Source of the DNA: Gammaproteobacteria bacterium | GTDB lineage: Bacteria; Pseudomonadota; Gammaproteobacteria; Chromatiales; Chromatiaceae | Length of the DNA stretch: 23,338 nucleotides | Direction: 5' to 3' | Assembly: GCA_013041975.1 (NCBI GenBank) | Contig: JABDQZ010000033.1 | Coordinates: 1 to 23,338, forward strand | Part shown: positions 1 through 7,763 of the stretch, in pieces | How the letters are laid out: the number at the start of each line of letters is the position of its first letter | Numbering within the stretch: position 1 is the stretch's first letter | The notes under the pieces: model-generated | Database searches by the model: none | What the model saw: the letters and a program-made list of their open reading frames with translations, nothing else | Told to the model about the DNA's origin: nothing | Made by a program: the position numbers and the translations under genes

Positions 1-2
1 CC

Positions 3-218
3 TTTACTGCGTCTGGAGGTAATGTTGATATCGAGCCGTCTTATGATGAAACGTCGGGTAGACTAAAGGTGGCTGTCCATTTCGTTATCAAGGACCGGAC
101 GCTTGAAAAAATTGAAGGGCTCGCGGATATCGAAGCGGTTTTCTTGAAAGTGAATGCAATGATACAGATAGAAACGGTACTTGATGATTCTAAACCGGGC
201 GAGCCTCCACCATTCTAG
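3..218 (+). CDS. 3' end of an unrecognised protein (partial, truncated by the window edge)
   Basis: The frame is open from the left edge to a TAG stop at 216-218, giving 71 residues of a protein whose start lies outside the window. The visible part has a plausible alternating strand/helix composition (residues read ...GRLKVAVHFVIKDRTLEKI...) and ends in a proline-rich tail, GEPPPF. I do not recognise the family. No signal peptide or membrane segment can be judged because the N-terminus is missing. The gene converges on dapD, with a perfect hairpin between the two stops. The open frame is short, so coding status rests on its being open to the edge and on reasonable composition. Confidence 0.5.
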   Translation, partial: FTASGGNVDIEPSYDETSGRLKVAVHFVIKDRTLEKIEGLADIEAVFLKVNAMIQIETVLDDSKPGEPPPF

Positions 219-227
219 GTCCCGAAG

Positions 228-262
228 CTGACCTGCATTCTGACTCTCAGAATGCAGGTCAG
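228..262. terminator. Perfect 16-bp inverted repeat between convergent genes, probable bidirectional terminator
   Basis: The arms CTGACCTGCATTCTGA (228-243) and TCAGAATGCAGGTCAG (247-262) are exact reverse complements separated by the trinucleotide CTC. The repeat lies between the TAG of the left partial gene (218) and the dapD stop (287). No clear run of T follows on either strand, so it is not a textbook intrinsic terminator. It could act as a transcript 3'-end stabiliser or a factor-assisted terminator for both directions. Confidence 0.6.
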
Positions 263-286
263 TCAGTTGACACCGATGTTTGCAGA

Positions 287-1108
287 TCAGATGTCCCTGA
301 GAAGTTCGTTAATGCCAACTTTACCGCGGGTTTTCTCATCAACCTGTTTAACGATAACGGCGCAATAGAGACTGTATTTACCATCTTTGGAAGGCAAGTT
401 TCCGGAAACCACAACCGAACCGGCAGGAATGCGACCATAGGTGATTTCGTCTGTCATACGGTTATAAATACGCGTTGACTGGCCAATATAGACCCCCATG
501 GAAATTACCGAGCCTTCTTCAACGATGACTCCTTCAACGACTTCGGAGCGTGCGCCTATGAAACAGTTGTCTTCGATGATGGTGGGAGAGGCCTGCAAAG
601 GTTCAAGCACACCGCCGATACCAACACCACCGGACAGGTGAACATTTTTACCGATCTGGGCACAGGAACCGACAGTGGCCCAGGTATCAACCATGGAGCC
701 TGAATCAACGTAGGCACCGATATTGACGTAGGAAGGCATTAATACACAGCTGGGAGCTATGTATGAACCTTTACGGGCCGTTGCGGGTGGTACCACGCGC
801 ACGCCTCCATCACGGAAGTCGCGTGAGTTATAGTCAGCATATTTTGATGGAACCTTGTCGTAGTAGTTGGTGAAGCCACCTTTAAGGAAGGTGTTATCTT
901 CCATGCGGAATGACAGCAGAACTGCCTTTTTTACCCAGTCGTTTACGACCCAGTCACCGTCTTTCTTTTCTGCCACGCGGATTTCACCACGATCAAGCTG
1001 ATCGATCGCTTCCATAACGGCATCTTTGGTAATGGTATCGACATTGCGCGGCGTGATATCTGCCAGGTTGTCGAAGGCATCGGTGATAATGGACTGGATG
1101 TCACTCAT
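287..1108 (-). CDS. dapD: 2,3,4,5-tetrahydropyridine-2,6-dicarboxylate N-succinyltransferase (DapD)
   Basis: DapD transfers succinyl from succinyl-CoA to tetrahydrodipicolinate. This is the first step of the succinylase branch leading to meso-diaminopimelate (peptidoglycan) and lysine, in the cytoplasm. The product has 273 residues, against about 274 for E. coli DapD. An N-terminal helical part is followed by a left-handed beta-helix of hexapeptide repeats, seen in stretches such as YVNIGAYVDSGSMVDTWATV and the DNCFIGARSEVVEGV region. The ATG at 1108 has a good ribosome-binding site (AGGAG, about 7 nt upstream on the minus strand). It is the last gene of the map-glnD-dapC-dapD operon, 33 nt after dapC, which makes the product of the next reaction step. 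Confidence 0.97.
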   Translation of the reverse strand: MSDIQSIITDAFDNLADITPRNVDTITKDAVMEAIDQLDRGEIRVAEKKDGDWVVNDWVKKAVLLSFRMEDNTFLKGGFTNYYDKVPSKYADYNSRDFRDGGVRVVPPATARKGSYIAPSCVLMPSYVNIGAYVDSGSMVDTWATVGSCAQIGKNVHLSGGVGIGGVLEPLQASPTIIEDNCFIGARSEVVEGVIVEEGSVISMGVYIGQSTRIYNRMTDEITYGRIPAGSVVVSGNLPSKDGKYSLYCAVIVKQVDEKTRGKVGINELLRDI

Positions 1109-1141
1109 TGTTTTCTCCTGATAAATCTAAGGATTGCGATT

Positions 1142-2335
1142 CTACATGTTTTCGACGAAACGTTTTATTTTTTCTGCTGCAGCAATGCATTCTTCCAGCG
1201 TGGCAACCAGTGCCATGCGCACATGATTCTTGCCGGGGACATGGCCTTTATTCTCACGAGAAAGATAACTGCCTGGCAATACGGTAATGTTTTCCTGTTC
1301 GAATAGCCCTCGAGCAAAATCTTCATCTGAGCCTGGAGTCTTGATCCACAGGTAGAAAGAAGCATCTGGCAGTTTTACATCAAGAACAGGGTTGAGTATT
1401 TCAATGACGGCAGCAAACTTTTCGCGGTATAGATCGCGATTGTGTTTAACATGGGCTTCGTCACTCCAGGCGGCAATACTTGCCATCTGATGTTGAATCG
1501 GCATCGCGCAGCCATGGTATGTGCGGTAATTGAAAAAGCGGCTGATGATATCTGCATCACCAGCCACAAAGCCTGAACGCAATCCAGGCGCATTCGAGCG
1601 CTTCGACAGGCTGTGGAAAATCACACAGTTTTTGAAATCTCCGCGTCCCATCTGCTGCGCCGCCTGTAACAGGCCAGCGGGAGGGTTGTTTTCATCAAAG
1701 TACAACTCGGAATAGCATTCGTCTGAGGCTATGACGAAATCATATTGAACAGCTAACCGAATCAGCTGTTGCAATTGTTCAATACCCATAACAGCGCCAG
1801 TAGGGTTGCCAGGCGAGCAGATATAAATCAGCTCACACTGCTGCCACAGGTTCACATCAATAGCATCAAGGTCGGGTAGATAACCGTTTTCAGGTAAACA
1901 ATCGAGGAAAACCGGTGTCGCTCCAGCCAGCAGTGCCGCACCTTCATAAATCTGGTAAAACGGGTTTGGCATTAACACCTGGGGGTTGTTGCCACGGTCG
2001 ATGACGGCCTGTGCAAAAGCAAACAGTGCTTCACGTGTACCATTGACTGGCAGAACTTGCGTATCGATATCAAGCGTGCCGGCAGGAATACCAAATCGTT
2101 GGCTGACCCAGTCGGCGATAGCCTGTCTCAATTCGGGCAGCCCTTTGGTGCTCGGATATTTGGCCAGACCATCCAGGCTATTGGTCAGTGCATCAAGGAT
2201 CAGCGATGGTGTCGGATGCTTGGGTTCTCCGATAGACAGGGCAATGTGAGATTCGCCTGGTTGTTGTATACCTGTCTTGAGCTTTGCCAGTTTTTCAAAC
2301 GGGTAGGGCTGCAGTTTATCGAGATCAGGATTCAT
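1142..2335 (-). CDS. dapC: N-succinyl-L,L-diaminopimelate aminotransferase (DapC), PLP-dependent
   Basis: DapC is a fold-type I aminotransferase that converts N-succinyl-2-amino-6-ketopimelate to N-succinyl-L,L-diaminopimelate with glutamate as amino donor. The 397-residue product has the expected class I/II landmarks: N177 in SPGNPTG, D205 and Y208 in ASDECYSEL, and the probable PLP Schiff-base lysine K245 in HSLSKRSN. The start codon lies inside the end of glnD (11-nt overlap), so translation is probably coupled. Its position directly before dapD, together with overall similarity to the gammaproteobacterial DapC type, supports this assignment over a generic aspartate/alanine aminotransferase. 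In some bacteria ArgD does this job instead, so substrate choice is inferred. Confidence 0.9.
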   Translation of the reverse strand: MNPDLDKLQPYPFEKLAKLKTGIQQPGESHIALSIGEPKHPTPSLILDALTNSLDGLAKYPSTKGLPELRQAIADWVSQRFGIPAGTLDIDTQVLPVNGTREALFAFAQAVIDRGNNPQVLMPNPFYQIYEGAALLAGATPVFLDCLPENGYLPDLDAIDVNLWQQCELIYICSPGNPTGAVMGIEQLQQLIRLAVQYDFVIASDECYSELYFDENNPPAGLLQAAQQMGRGDFKNCVIFHSLSKRSNAPGLRSGFVAGDADIISRFFNYRTYHGCAMPIQHQMASIAAWSDEAHVKHNRDLYREKFAAVIEILNPVLDVKLPDASFYLWIKTPGSDEDFARGLFEQENITVLPGSYLSRENKGHVPGKNHVRMALVATLEECIAAAEKIKRFVENM

Positions 2336-4991
2336 TTTCGCTCAGGGCATCAACAATAGTTTTTGACAGACATTTCATCACTTCCAGGTCACGAATTGGC
2401 GCATTATTTTTATCGGTGATCAGGAATATGTCTTCTACCTGGGCACCTACGGTGGAAATTTTTGCTGAATGGACGCGAATGTTTTCCTGAATGAATATAC
2501 GACTGATGGTTGCCAGTAATTCAGGTCGATCTGTGGCTTTCAGAAGCAGTTGGGTAAGCTGGTTTTTTCTGTCCTGTGTAAACACGATTTCCGGCGCGAC
2601 ACCCAGAATTTTTATCTGGCGTTTGACATGGCTGTTGATCTGCTTAGTGACGTTTTCCGGGTGCAGCAAACCTTCACGCAGATACTCCATGATTTCGGCC
2701 GTGCGGGTTGAAGAGGCAATATAACTGTCATCCTGCTCATGCACGATATAGTCGTTCATGGTACAGCTGTTGCCGGCACTGTGAATACGGGCATTGAGAA
2801 TCTTCAGTCCTTGCTGGGCGAGCAGAATGGTCATGATGGAAAATACATTATCCGCGTCTTCGGTACAGATAAAAATCTCGGTACCGCCGCGATTACTCTG
2901 GCGTTTGATTTCCACCACAGGTTTTATCTCGGGCCTGGCCTTTAGAACGGTTTTGCTCTGCCAGATGACTTCTTCCGGAGAGGAGTGCATGAAGTAGTCA
3001 TCATCGAGAGTTTCCCAAAGATCGGTGACCAGCTCCTGGCTATAATCGTCTTTTACCAGTTCTGCCAGAGAATATTCTTTTCTGAGGCGTATGATCTCGG
3101 CTTGATCCTGCGGATTGTCCAAACCGCGCGCCAGTGCCTTGCGGGTACTCAGGTAGAGTTGTTTCAGTAATGAACCCTTATAATCATTCCAGCGATCAGG
3201 ATTGGTCGCTCTGCTGTCAGCTACTGTCAGCAGATACAGGCAGTCCAGTCTGATCGGATCTGCAACGATATTGGCAAATTCCATGATGACTTCAGGATCT
3301 TCAATGTCTTTGCGCTGTGCCGTCATCGACATCAGTAGATGCTTTTTCACCAGCCAGCTGACAAGATTGCTTTCGTAGCTGGACAGCCCATGCAGTTCGC
3401 AGAAAGCCATTGCATCAACCGCACCCAGTTTTGCATGGTCGCCACCACGCCCCTTGGCAATGTCATGAAACAGTGCTGCCAGATAAACGACATGCGCCAT
3501 GGACAGGTTATCGATGATGTTGCTGCACAGTGGAAATTCATCCTGGAATTCTGCAACCGTAAAGCGACGCAGGTTACGCACAGCGAACATGGTATGTTCA
3601 TCCACGGTGTAAACGTGGAACAGGTCGTATTGCATACGCCCGACGATATTTTCAAAGGCAGGCAGATAAGCGGCCAGAATGCCATAGCGATTCATGCGCC
3701 GCAGTTCGTGCGTAAGACCGGTATCACGGGTGAAGAGTGACAGGAACAGCTTCTGTACAGCCTTGTCCTGGCGGAAATTTTCATCGATCAGGTCTGAACT
3801 CTGCCTTATCAGTCGAATAGTCGAGGCACGTACTCCTTTGAGATTTTCATTTTCGGCCAGAATAACAAATATTTCTATTAGCGCACTTGGCTGGTTTGTG
3901 AAAACATTTTGATGGGTTACTTCAACATAGCCGTTTACTGACTGGAAACGCTCATTGATAACAGTCCGTTCGACTTTTTCCTTGAGCAGTATGGCTTCCT
4001 GAAACAGTTGCAGCAGCATTTCATTGAGTCGATTCAGCTCAATGACCATGCGATAGTACTTCTGCATGAAGGATTCTATAGCTTCGTTGTTTTCTGTTTC
4101 ACGGTAGCCGAAGAGTTTGGCCAGCTTGCGCTGATGATCGAATAGCAAACGGTCTTCGCGTCGGCCGACGGTAATATGCAGGGCAAAGCGTATTTTCCAT
4201 AACAGTTCTTCACCGCGGCGCAACAGCTCAAATTCTTCTTCGGTAAGAAATTGGTGGTTGACCAGCAAGTCGTGCATGCTTTCACAGCCAAAGTGGCGTT
4301 TTGCCACCCAGCCAATCATCTGGATATCCCTTAGTCCCCCAGGATTTGCCTTGATGTTAGGTTCGAGATTATAAGCGCTGTCGTGGTATTTCTGGTGGCG
4401 CTGCTTTTGTTCCTGCCATTTGGCTTCAAAGAATGCGTCACTTGGCCAGATATTGTCCGGGCCGGTGGCATTCTGCATTGCGCTATAAAGGGCTTTATCA
4501 CCAATCAGAAGGCGAGACTCCAACAGGTTGGTAACGACGGTAATATCCTTTTCAGCTTCGGTAATGCACTCCTGAAATGTTCTCACGCTATGCCCGACTT
4601 CCAGTCCAATATCCCACAAAAACATCAGTAGCTGTTCGAGGGACCGCTTGGTCGCCTCATCTTCTTCAGATGCCAGCAGAATCATCAAATCAATGTCTGA
4701 AGCCGGATGCAGTTCACCACGACCATAACCACCAACAGCAATCAGGCTGGCTTCGAGGTTGTCCGGAATATGGCGTTTCCAGGCCTGTTGCAGGATGCCG
4801 TCGGTAAAGCTGGCCCGCAGAGCAATGAGGTAGCGGATATCAACTGAATCGTCACCAATACTGGCGACAAAGGCTGACTGCAGGGCGGTATGGAAATCAG
4901 CAATGCATTGTTTAAATTCGGCAATGCTGTCATCAACACCGGGAAGGTCATCATCACTGAGCAGGTCAGCGGTTGCTAGCGCATTTTGCAT
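2325..4991 (-). CDS. glnD: Bifunctional PII uridylyltransferase / uridylyl-removing enzyme (GlnD)
   Basis: GlnD senses glutamine and uridylylates or deuridylylates PII proteins (GlnB/GlnK), setting glutamine synthetase activity and NtrBC signalling. The protein has 888 residues, close to the 890 of E. coli. Domains in order: nucleotidyltransferase with GGYGRGEL and the metal-binding D99 and D101 in SDIDLM (about 80-150); GlnD/PII-uridylyltransferase linker (about 180-330); HD hydrolase domain with H459, H466 and the HD pair H509-D510 in ALFHDIAKG; and two C-terminal ACT domains (about 700-780 and 810-885) that bind glutamine. All catalytic motifs look intact, so both activities are expected. 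The start is 6 nt after the map stop, with only a weak AGG upstream, and the stop overlaps the dapC start. Confidence 0.97.
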   Translation of the reverse strand: MQNALATADLLSDDDLPGVDDSIAEFKQCIADFHTALQSAFVASIGDDSVDIRYLIALRASFTDGILQQAWKRHIPDNLEASLIAVGGYGRGELHPASDIDLMILLASEEDEATKRSLEQLLMFLWDIGLEVGHSVRTFQECITEAEKDITVVTNLLESRLLIGDKALYSAMQNATGPDNIWPSDAFFEAKWQEQKQRHQKYHDSAYNLEPNIKANPGGLRDIQMIGWVAKRHFGCESMHDLLVNHQFLTEEEFELLRRGEELLWKIRFALHITVGRREDRLLFDHQRKLAKLFGYRETENNEAIESFMQKYYRMVIELNRLNEMLLQLFQEAILLKEKVERTVINERFQSVNGYVEVTHQNVFTNQPSALIEIFVILAENENLKGVRASTIRLIRQSSDLIDENFRQDKAVQKLFLSLFTRDTGLTHELRRMNRYGILAAYLPAFENIVGRMQYDLFHVYTVDEHTMFAVRNLRRFTVAEFQDEFPLCSNIIDNLSMAHVVYLAALFHDIAKGRGGDHAKLGAVDAMAFCELHGLSSYESNLVSWLVKKHLLMSMTAQRKDIEDPEVIMEFANIVADPIRLDCLYLLTVADSRATNPDRWNDYKGSLLKQLYLSTRKALARGLDNPQDQAEIIRLRKEYSLAELVKDDYSQELVTDLWETLDDDYFMHSSPEEVIWQSKTVLKARPEIKPVVEIKRQSNRGGTEIFICTEDADNVFSIMTILLAQQGLKILNARIHSAGNSCTMNDYIVHEQDDSYIASSTRTAEIMEYLREGLLHPENVTKQINSHVKRQIKILGVAPEIVFTQDRKNQLTQLLLKATDRPELLATISRIFIQENIRVHSAKISTVGAQVEDIFLITDKNNAPIRDLEVMKCLSKTIVDALSENES

Positions 4992-4997
4992 TTGTAA

Positions 4998-5783
4998 TCA
5001 GCCTACCTGTTCCAGTGCGGATTTTTCTTCATCACGAAGGGTGAGGATTTCATGGCCGTCACGAGTGACCAGAATGGTGTGTTCCCACTGGGCAGAAAGG
5101 CTGCGGTCTTTGGTCACCACCGTCCACTGATCAGGAAGCAGTTTCACATGACGTTTTCCGGTATTGACCATCGGCTCGATGGTAAAACACATGCCTTCCT
5201 GCAGGGTCGTTCCTGTTCCCTGTGTGCCGTAATGTAAAACCTGGGGGTCTTCGTGAAAGCCGCGGCCGATGCCATGGCCACAGTATTCACGTACCACGGA
5301 ATAATGATTCTGTTCTACATACTGCTGAATGGCATGGCCGATGTCACCAAGGTGAATACCCGGTTTTACCAGGTCGATACCCTTGAACATGGCTTCGCGG
5401 GTGATATTGACCAGCCGCCGGGCCATTACAGAGGGTTCGCCAACGAAAAACATTTTACTGGTGTCGCCATGGAATCCGTCCTTGATGACGGTGATATCGA
5501 TGTTAACGATATCGCCTTTTTTGAGTTTTTTATCGCCCGGAATGCCATGGCATACCTGGTGATTGACAGAAGTGCAGATGGATTTTGGGAAACCGCGATA
5601 ATTCAGCGGGGCAGGAACGGCCTGTTGCTCGTTGATGATGTAATCGTGGCAGATTTTGTCCAGTTCATCGGTGGTAATGCCTGCTTGGACATGTTCCCCG
5701 ATCATTTCCAGAACTTCAGCCGCCAGCCTGCCTGCGACGCGCATTTTGTCCATTTCTTCCGGGCTTTTTATAATTATGCTCAT
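4998..5783 (-). CDS. map: Type I methionine aminopeptidase
   Basis: This enzyme removes the initiator methionine from nascent proteins when the second residue is small. It has 261 residues, against 264 in E. coli. The five metal ligands are in place: D96 (NIDITV), D107 (GDTSKMF), H170 (CGHGIG), E203 (TIEPM) and E234 (QWEHT). The catalytic H79 lies in VCHGIP. It is the first gene of the minus-strand operon and divergent from rpsB, an arrangement common in Gammaproteobacteria. The upstream sequence has only a weak GGA element ahead of the ATG. Confidence 0.97.
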   Translation of the reverse strand: MSIIIKSPEEMDKMRVAGRLAAEVLEMIGEHVQAGITTDELDKICHDYIINEQQAVPAPLNYRGFPKSICTSVNHQVCHGIPGDKKLKKGDIVNIDITVIKDGFHGDTSKMFFVGEPSVMARRLVNITREAMFKGIDLVKPGIHLGDIGHAIQQYVEQNHYSVVREYCGHGIGRGFHEDPQVLHYGTQGTGTTLQEGMCFTIEPMVNTGKRHVKLLPDQWTVVTKDRSLSAQWEHTILVTRDGHEILTLRDEEKSALEQVG

Positions 5784-5820
5784 GTAGTTTCCAGTTTAGT
5801 GCTGATTTGGCTTCAGATCG

Positions 5821-5849
5821 TTGTAGCCAAAGACTGTCTATGGTATAAA
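5821..5849 (+). promoter_or_regulatory. rpsB-tsf promoter (extended -10, GC-rich discriminator)
   Basis: TTGTAG (5821-5826), a 17-nt spacer ending in TGG, and TATAAA (5844-5849) form a sigma-70 promoter with an extended -10 (TGn before the hexamer). The following ACGCCGCC (5850-5857) is a GC-rich discriminator of the kind associated with ppGpp/DksA repression of ribosomal-protein and stable-RNA promoters. A start near 5856 would give a leader of about 150 nt before rpsB. The stringent-control inference comes from the discriminator alone. Confidence 0.72.
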
Positions 5850-5868
5850 ACGCCGCCTGTTATCGCAA
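5840..5868 (-). promoter_or_regulatory. Possible sigma-70 promoter for the map-glnD-dapC-dapD operon
   Basis: On the minus strand TTGCGA (5868-5863) is followed after 17 nt by TACCAT (5845-5840), each matching four of six consensus positions. It would place a start about 50 nt upstream of map. TATACC at a 15-nt spacing is an alternative. The -10 overlaps the rpsB -10 on the opposite strand. The match is weak and other positions are possible. Confidence 0.28.
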
Positions 5869-5974
5869 TGCGAATAACAAACCTTGAAACTTTACAGTTT
5901 TTGAGGAAATCCACACACAGATCGACATGCCCGGGTTGGGTGCCTTCTAGAAGGTTTCCCGGACAGAATCTGTG
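5858..5974 (+). promoter_or_regulatory. Structured rpsB 5' leader, probable S2-responsive autoregulatory element
   Basis: Two structures can be drawn. The first is a hairpin with TGTTAT-CGC (5858-5866), loop AAT and GCG-A-ATAACA (5870-5879), with one bulged A. The second has an outer helix CACAGAT (5916-5922) with ATCTGTG (5968-5974), an inner helix CCGGG (5931-5935) with CCCGG (5958-5962), and an apical stem CCTT/AAGG in the palindrome 5943-5954. Gammaproteobacterial rpsB leaders are known to mediate repression of rpsB-tsf by free ribosomal protein S2. The match to that element is inferred from position and fold, not from an alignment. The rpsB Shine-Dalgarno GGAG (5995-5998) lies just downstream. 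Confidence 0.6.
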
Positions 5975-6004
5975 GAAGCCTTAACCCTATTGTTGGAGTA
6001 AACA

Positions 6005-6742
6005 ATGAGTACAGTAACCATGCGCCAGATGCTTGAAGCAGGCGTACATTTCGGGCATCAGACCCGCTATTGGAACCCGAAAATGTCTCCGTTCATTTTC
6101 GGTCATCGTAACAAGATTCATATCGTCAATCTGGAAAAAACGCTGCCTTTATACAAGGATGCCATGAATTTCGTCGGAAAACTGGCATCAAACGGCGGAA
6201 AGATTCTATTTGTCGGTACCAAGCGTTCAGCCCGCGATACCATTCGTGAAGAGGCGGAACGTTGCAACATGCCTTACGTCAACCATCGCTGGCTGGGTGG
6301 CATGCTGACCAACTTCAAAACCATTAAACAATCTATCAAGCGTTTGAAAGATCTTGAATCTATGGCTGAAGATGGCTCCATGGACACCCGTTTCAACAAG
6401 AAAGAAGCACTGGGTCTGCGTCGCGAAATGGAAAAACTTTCACGCAGTCTGGGTGGTATCAAGGATATAAACGGCCTGCCTGACGCACTGTTCGTTATTG
6501 ATGTCGGCCACGAAAAAATCGCTATCGCCGAAGCCAACAAGCTGGGCATTCCTGTTATCGGTGTTGTTGATACCAACAACGAGCCTGATGGCGTTGATTA
6601 TGTGATTCCTGGCAATGATGATGCGATTCGCGCTATTCAGCTTTATGTCATGGGCGCATCTGCCGCTGTACTGGAAGGCCGGGCGACTGCCGCCCAGGTT
6701 GCCGGTGGGGCAAAACCTGAAGCGTCTTCTGAAGAAGCCTAA
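6005..6742 (+). CDS. rpsB: 30S ribosomal protein S2
   Basis: S2 is a small-subunit protein at the head/body junction, needed with S1 for mRNA binding. The 245-residue product (E. coli has 241) starts MSTVTMRQMLEAGVHFGHQ and contains the family signatures WNPKMSPFIFG, HRWLGGMLTNF and VIGVVDTNNEP. The short Ala/Glu-rich C-terminal tail is typical. GGAG lies 6 nt before the ATG. It is co-transcribed with tsf, from which it is separated by a 93-nt gap containing a hairpin. Confidence 0.99.
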   Translation: MSTVTMRQMLEAGVHFGHQTRYWNPKMSPFIFGHRNKIHIVNLEKTLPLYKDAMNFVGKLASNGGKILFVGTKRSARDTIREEAERCNMPYVNHRWLGGMLTNFKTIKQSIKRLKDLESMAEDGSMDTRFNKKEALGLRREMEKLSRSLGGIKDINGLPDALFVIDVGHEKIAIAEANKLGIPVIGVVDTNNEPDGVDYVIPGNDDAIRAIQLYVMGASAAVLEGRATAAQVAGGAKPEASSEEA

Positions 6743-6759
6743 GTCCTAAAACTGAACCT

Positions 6760-6797
6760 GAAGGAACAGCCTGTCAACGATGACAGCCTGTTCCTTC
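6760..6797 (+). terminator. Intercistronic hairpin between rpsB and tsf (attenuator-like)
   Basis: A 17-nt arm at 6760-6776 (GAAGGAACAG, then CCTGTCA) pairs with 6781-6797 (TGACAG, then CCTGTTCCTTC) around the loop ACGA, with a single C-C mismatch. Only a short T-rich stretch (about 6799-6807) follows, so read-through into tsf is expected. A terminator-like structure at this place would lower tsf relative to rpsB or set processing; E. coli is reported to have a comparable signal. Confidence 0.6.
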
Positions 6798-6835
6798 GTT
6801 ACATTTTGAATACTGAATTTTAAGAGGATTTTCCA

Positions 6836-7720
6836 ATGGCAATTACTGCCTCTCTGGTTAAAGAACTGCGCGAGCGCACTGGCGCTGGCATGATGGAATG
6901 CAAAAAAGCCCTGACTGAAACTGGTGGTGATATCGATGCAGCGATTGAGCTGATGCGTAAGTCTGGTGCTGCCAAGGCTGAGAAAAAAGCCGGTCGTACT
7001 GCTGCAGAAGGCCTGATTATTATCAAGCATTCCGCAGACAATAAAAAAGCAGTGATGGTTGAAGTTAACTGTGAAACCGATTTTGTTGCCAAAGATGACA
7101 ATTTCACCAATTTCGCTGATGCTGTTGCTGAACGGGTCCTGGCATCTGACGTTGCTGATGTTGAAGCGCTGATGGCGCTGTCATTGCACGACGGTGAAGA
7201 AACGACCATCGAAGAAGCACGTCAGGCCCTGGTTTCCAAAATCGGTGAGAACATGAACGTGCGTCGTTTCGAACGCATGAATGCCAATGGTGCTGTCAGC
7301 AGCTACCGTCATGGCGTGAAAATTGGCGTAATCGTTGATCTCGTTGATGGTAACGATGAACTGGGCAAGGATGTTGCGATGCATGTTGCAGCGACCAATC
7401 CCCTGTGTGTTTCCGAAGAGCAGGTTCCCCAGGAAGCGATCGACAAGGAAAAGGATATTTTTGCTGCCCAGGCCAAAGAGTCGGGTAAACCTGACAATAT
7501 CATCGAGAAGATGGTTACCGGTCGACTGAAGAAATACCTGGCTGAAATTACCCTGGTGGGTCAGCCATTTGTCAAGGATCCGGATCAGACAGTTGGCAAG
7601 CTGCTGGGTTCTGCCAATGCTTCTGTTGCTTCTTTTACCCGTTTTGAAGTGGGCGAAGGCATTGAGAAGAAAAAGGAAGACTTTGCAGCCGAGGTAATGG
7701 CTCAGGTCAAAGGCGACTAA
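6836..7720 (+). CDS. tsf: Elongation factor Ts
   Basis: EF-Ts is the guanine nucleotide exchange factor that releases GDP from EF-Tu. The protein has 294 residues (E. coli 283). The N-terminal UBA-like domain reads MAITASLVKELRERTGAGMM (residues 1-20), and the core contains the EF-Tu-contacting TDFVAKDD (81-88). A strong ribosome-binding site, AAGAGGA (6822-6828), sits 7 nt upstream of the ATG. It is the second gene of the rpsB operon, closed by the strong intrinsic terminator at 7733-7759. Confidence 0.99.
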   Translation: MAITASLVKELRERTGAGMMECKKALTETGGDIDAAIELMRKSGAAKAEKKAGRTAAEGLIIIKHSADNKKAVMVEVNCETDFVAKDDNFTNFADAVAERVLASDVADVEALMALSLHDGEETTIEEARQALVSKIGENMNVRRFERMNANGAVSSYRHGVKIGVIVDLVDGNDELGKDVAMHVAATNPLCVSEEQVPQEAIDKEKDIFAAQAKESGKPDNIIEKMVTGRLKKYLAEITLVGQPFVKDPDQTVGKLLGSANASVASFTRFEVGEGIEKKKEDFAAEVMAQVKGD

Positions 7721-7732
7721 GCCTCAATCGAT

Positions 7733-7759
7733 AATGCCGCCGCAAGGCGGCATTTTTTT
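7733..7759 (+). terminator. Strong intrinsic terminator after tsf
   Basis: AATGCCGCC (7733-7741) pairs with GGCGGCATT (7746-7754) around a GCAA tetraloop and runs into seven T residues (7753-7759). It lies 12 nt after the tsf stop. This is the clearest rho-independent terminator in the window and separates the rpsB-tsf unit from pyrH. Confidence 0.93.
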
Positions 7760-7763
7760 GTCC

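Noticed and set aside
5253..5984. A 243-codon open frame on the plus strand across map
   Set aside because: It lies antisense to map, whose catalytic residues are all intact, and runs into the rpsB promoter and leader. The composition fits a shadow frame.
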